64,000 nucleotides of DNA, from assembly GCF_011030405.1 (NCBI RefSeq), contig NZ_JAAJTJ010000016.1, positions 29,472 to 93,471 of the forward strand, given 5' to 3'. Below, piece by piece: positions 63,985 to 64,000 of this stretch. Position numbers and translations under genes: made by a program. Origin of the DNA: Parapedobacter sp. SGR-10. GTDB lineage: Bacteria > Bacteroidota > Bacteroidia > Sphingobacteriales > Sphingobacteriaceae. Below the pieces are notes generated by a model. It did not search any database. It saw nothing but the letters and a program-made list of their open reading frames with translations, and was not told where the DNA came from. Every line of letters starts with the position of its first letter. Positions within the stretch are counted from its first letter, which is position 1.

Positions 63985-64000
63985 CTGCATACAGCAAATA

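Overview
The window is chromosomal DNA of a Bacteroidetes bacterium, most likely a Sphingobacterium/Pedobacter-like member of the Sphingobacteriaceae. Pointers are the Bacteroidetes-type promoters (TTTG near -33, TAnnTTTG near -7), a PafA phosphatase, a short-chain threonine dehydrogenase, a lamin-tail secreted protein with a gliding-motility-like C-terminus, a SusC-like TonB receptor and CTnDOT-type mobile-element genes (rteC, topB, DUF3945, MobC).

Layout. 1-5.7 kb: core genes (FkbM methyltransferase, DeoR regulator, a protein with five copies of a basic GFKPRFKAGVTK motif, yebC, tdh, lamin-tail protein). 5.96-7.04 kb: a very AT-rich array of fourteen to fifteen 21-bp units, each marked by a CG inside a TAACGTTA-like palindrome, followed by a fibronectin-III-like gene and a strong terminator. 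7.2-27.9 kb: a defective integrative/conjugative element. Its backbone survives as an excisionase-like HTH gene, a DUF3945 gene, topB and rteC on one side and the last 269 codons of mobC on the other. Between them sits metal cargo: a copper module (multicopper oxidase fused to a CopB-like barrel, haem-binding protein, metal lipoproteins, DUF305, two DUF3347 proteins, CPH-type Cu ATPase, Cys-rich protein), a CDF/TonB-receptor unit and an arsR-DUF6428-arsC-ACR3 operon with paired candidate ArsR sites. 27.9-41.6 kb: mostly accessory DNA with redox and regulatory genes, a decayed IS3 orfA, a visibly GC-rich membrane gene, small lipoproteins and two truncated genes head to head, ending at a tRNA-Lys(CUU).

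41.8-58.9 kb is core again: GapN-like aldehyde dehydrogenase, YfhO-type membrane protein, Trk/Ktr potassium uptake pair, AsmA-like protein, rsgA, galE, UDP-glucuronate decarboxylase-like gene, waaA, WG-repeat protein, long GAPDH, hemW. 59-64 kb holds an AT-rich exported UGSC-family protein next to an IS1595 transposase remnant, an Rrf2 regulator with a candidate operator, and pafA.

The most unusual signal is the exactly phased 21-bp CG ladder at 5963-6260. Other points are apparently leaderless promoters at several genes, the oxidase-barrel fusion, and the replacement of conjugation genes by metal cargo. No integrase, relaxase, CRISPR array or rRNA was found.
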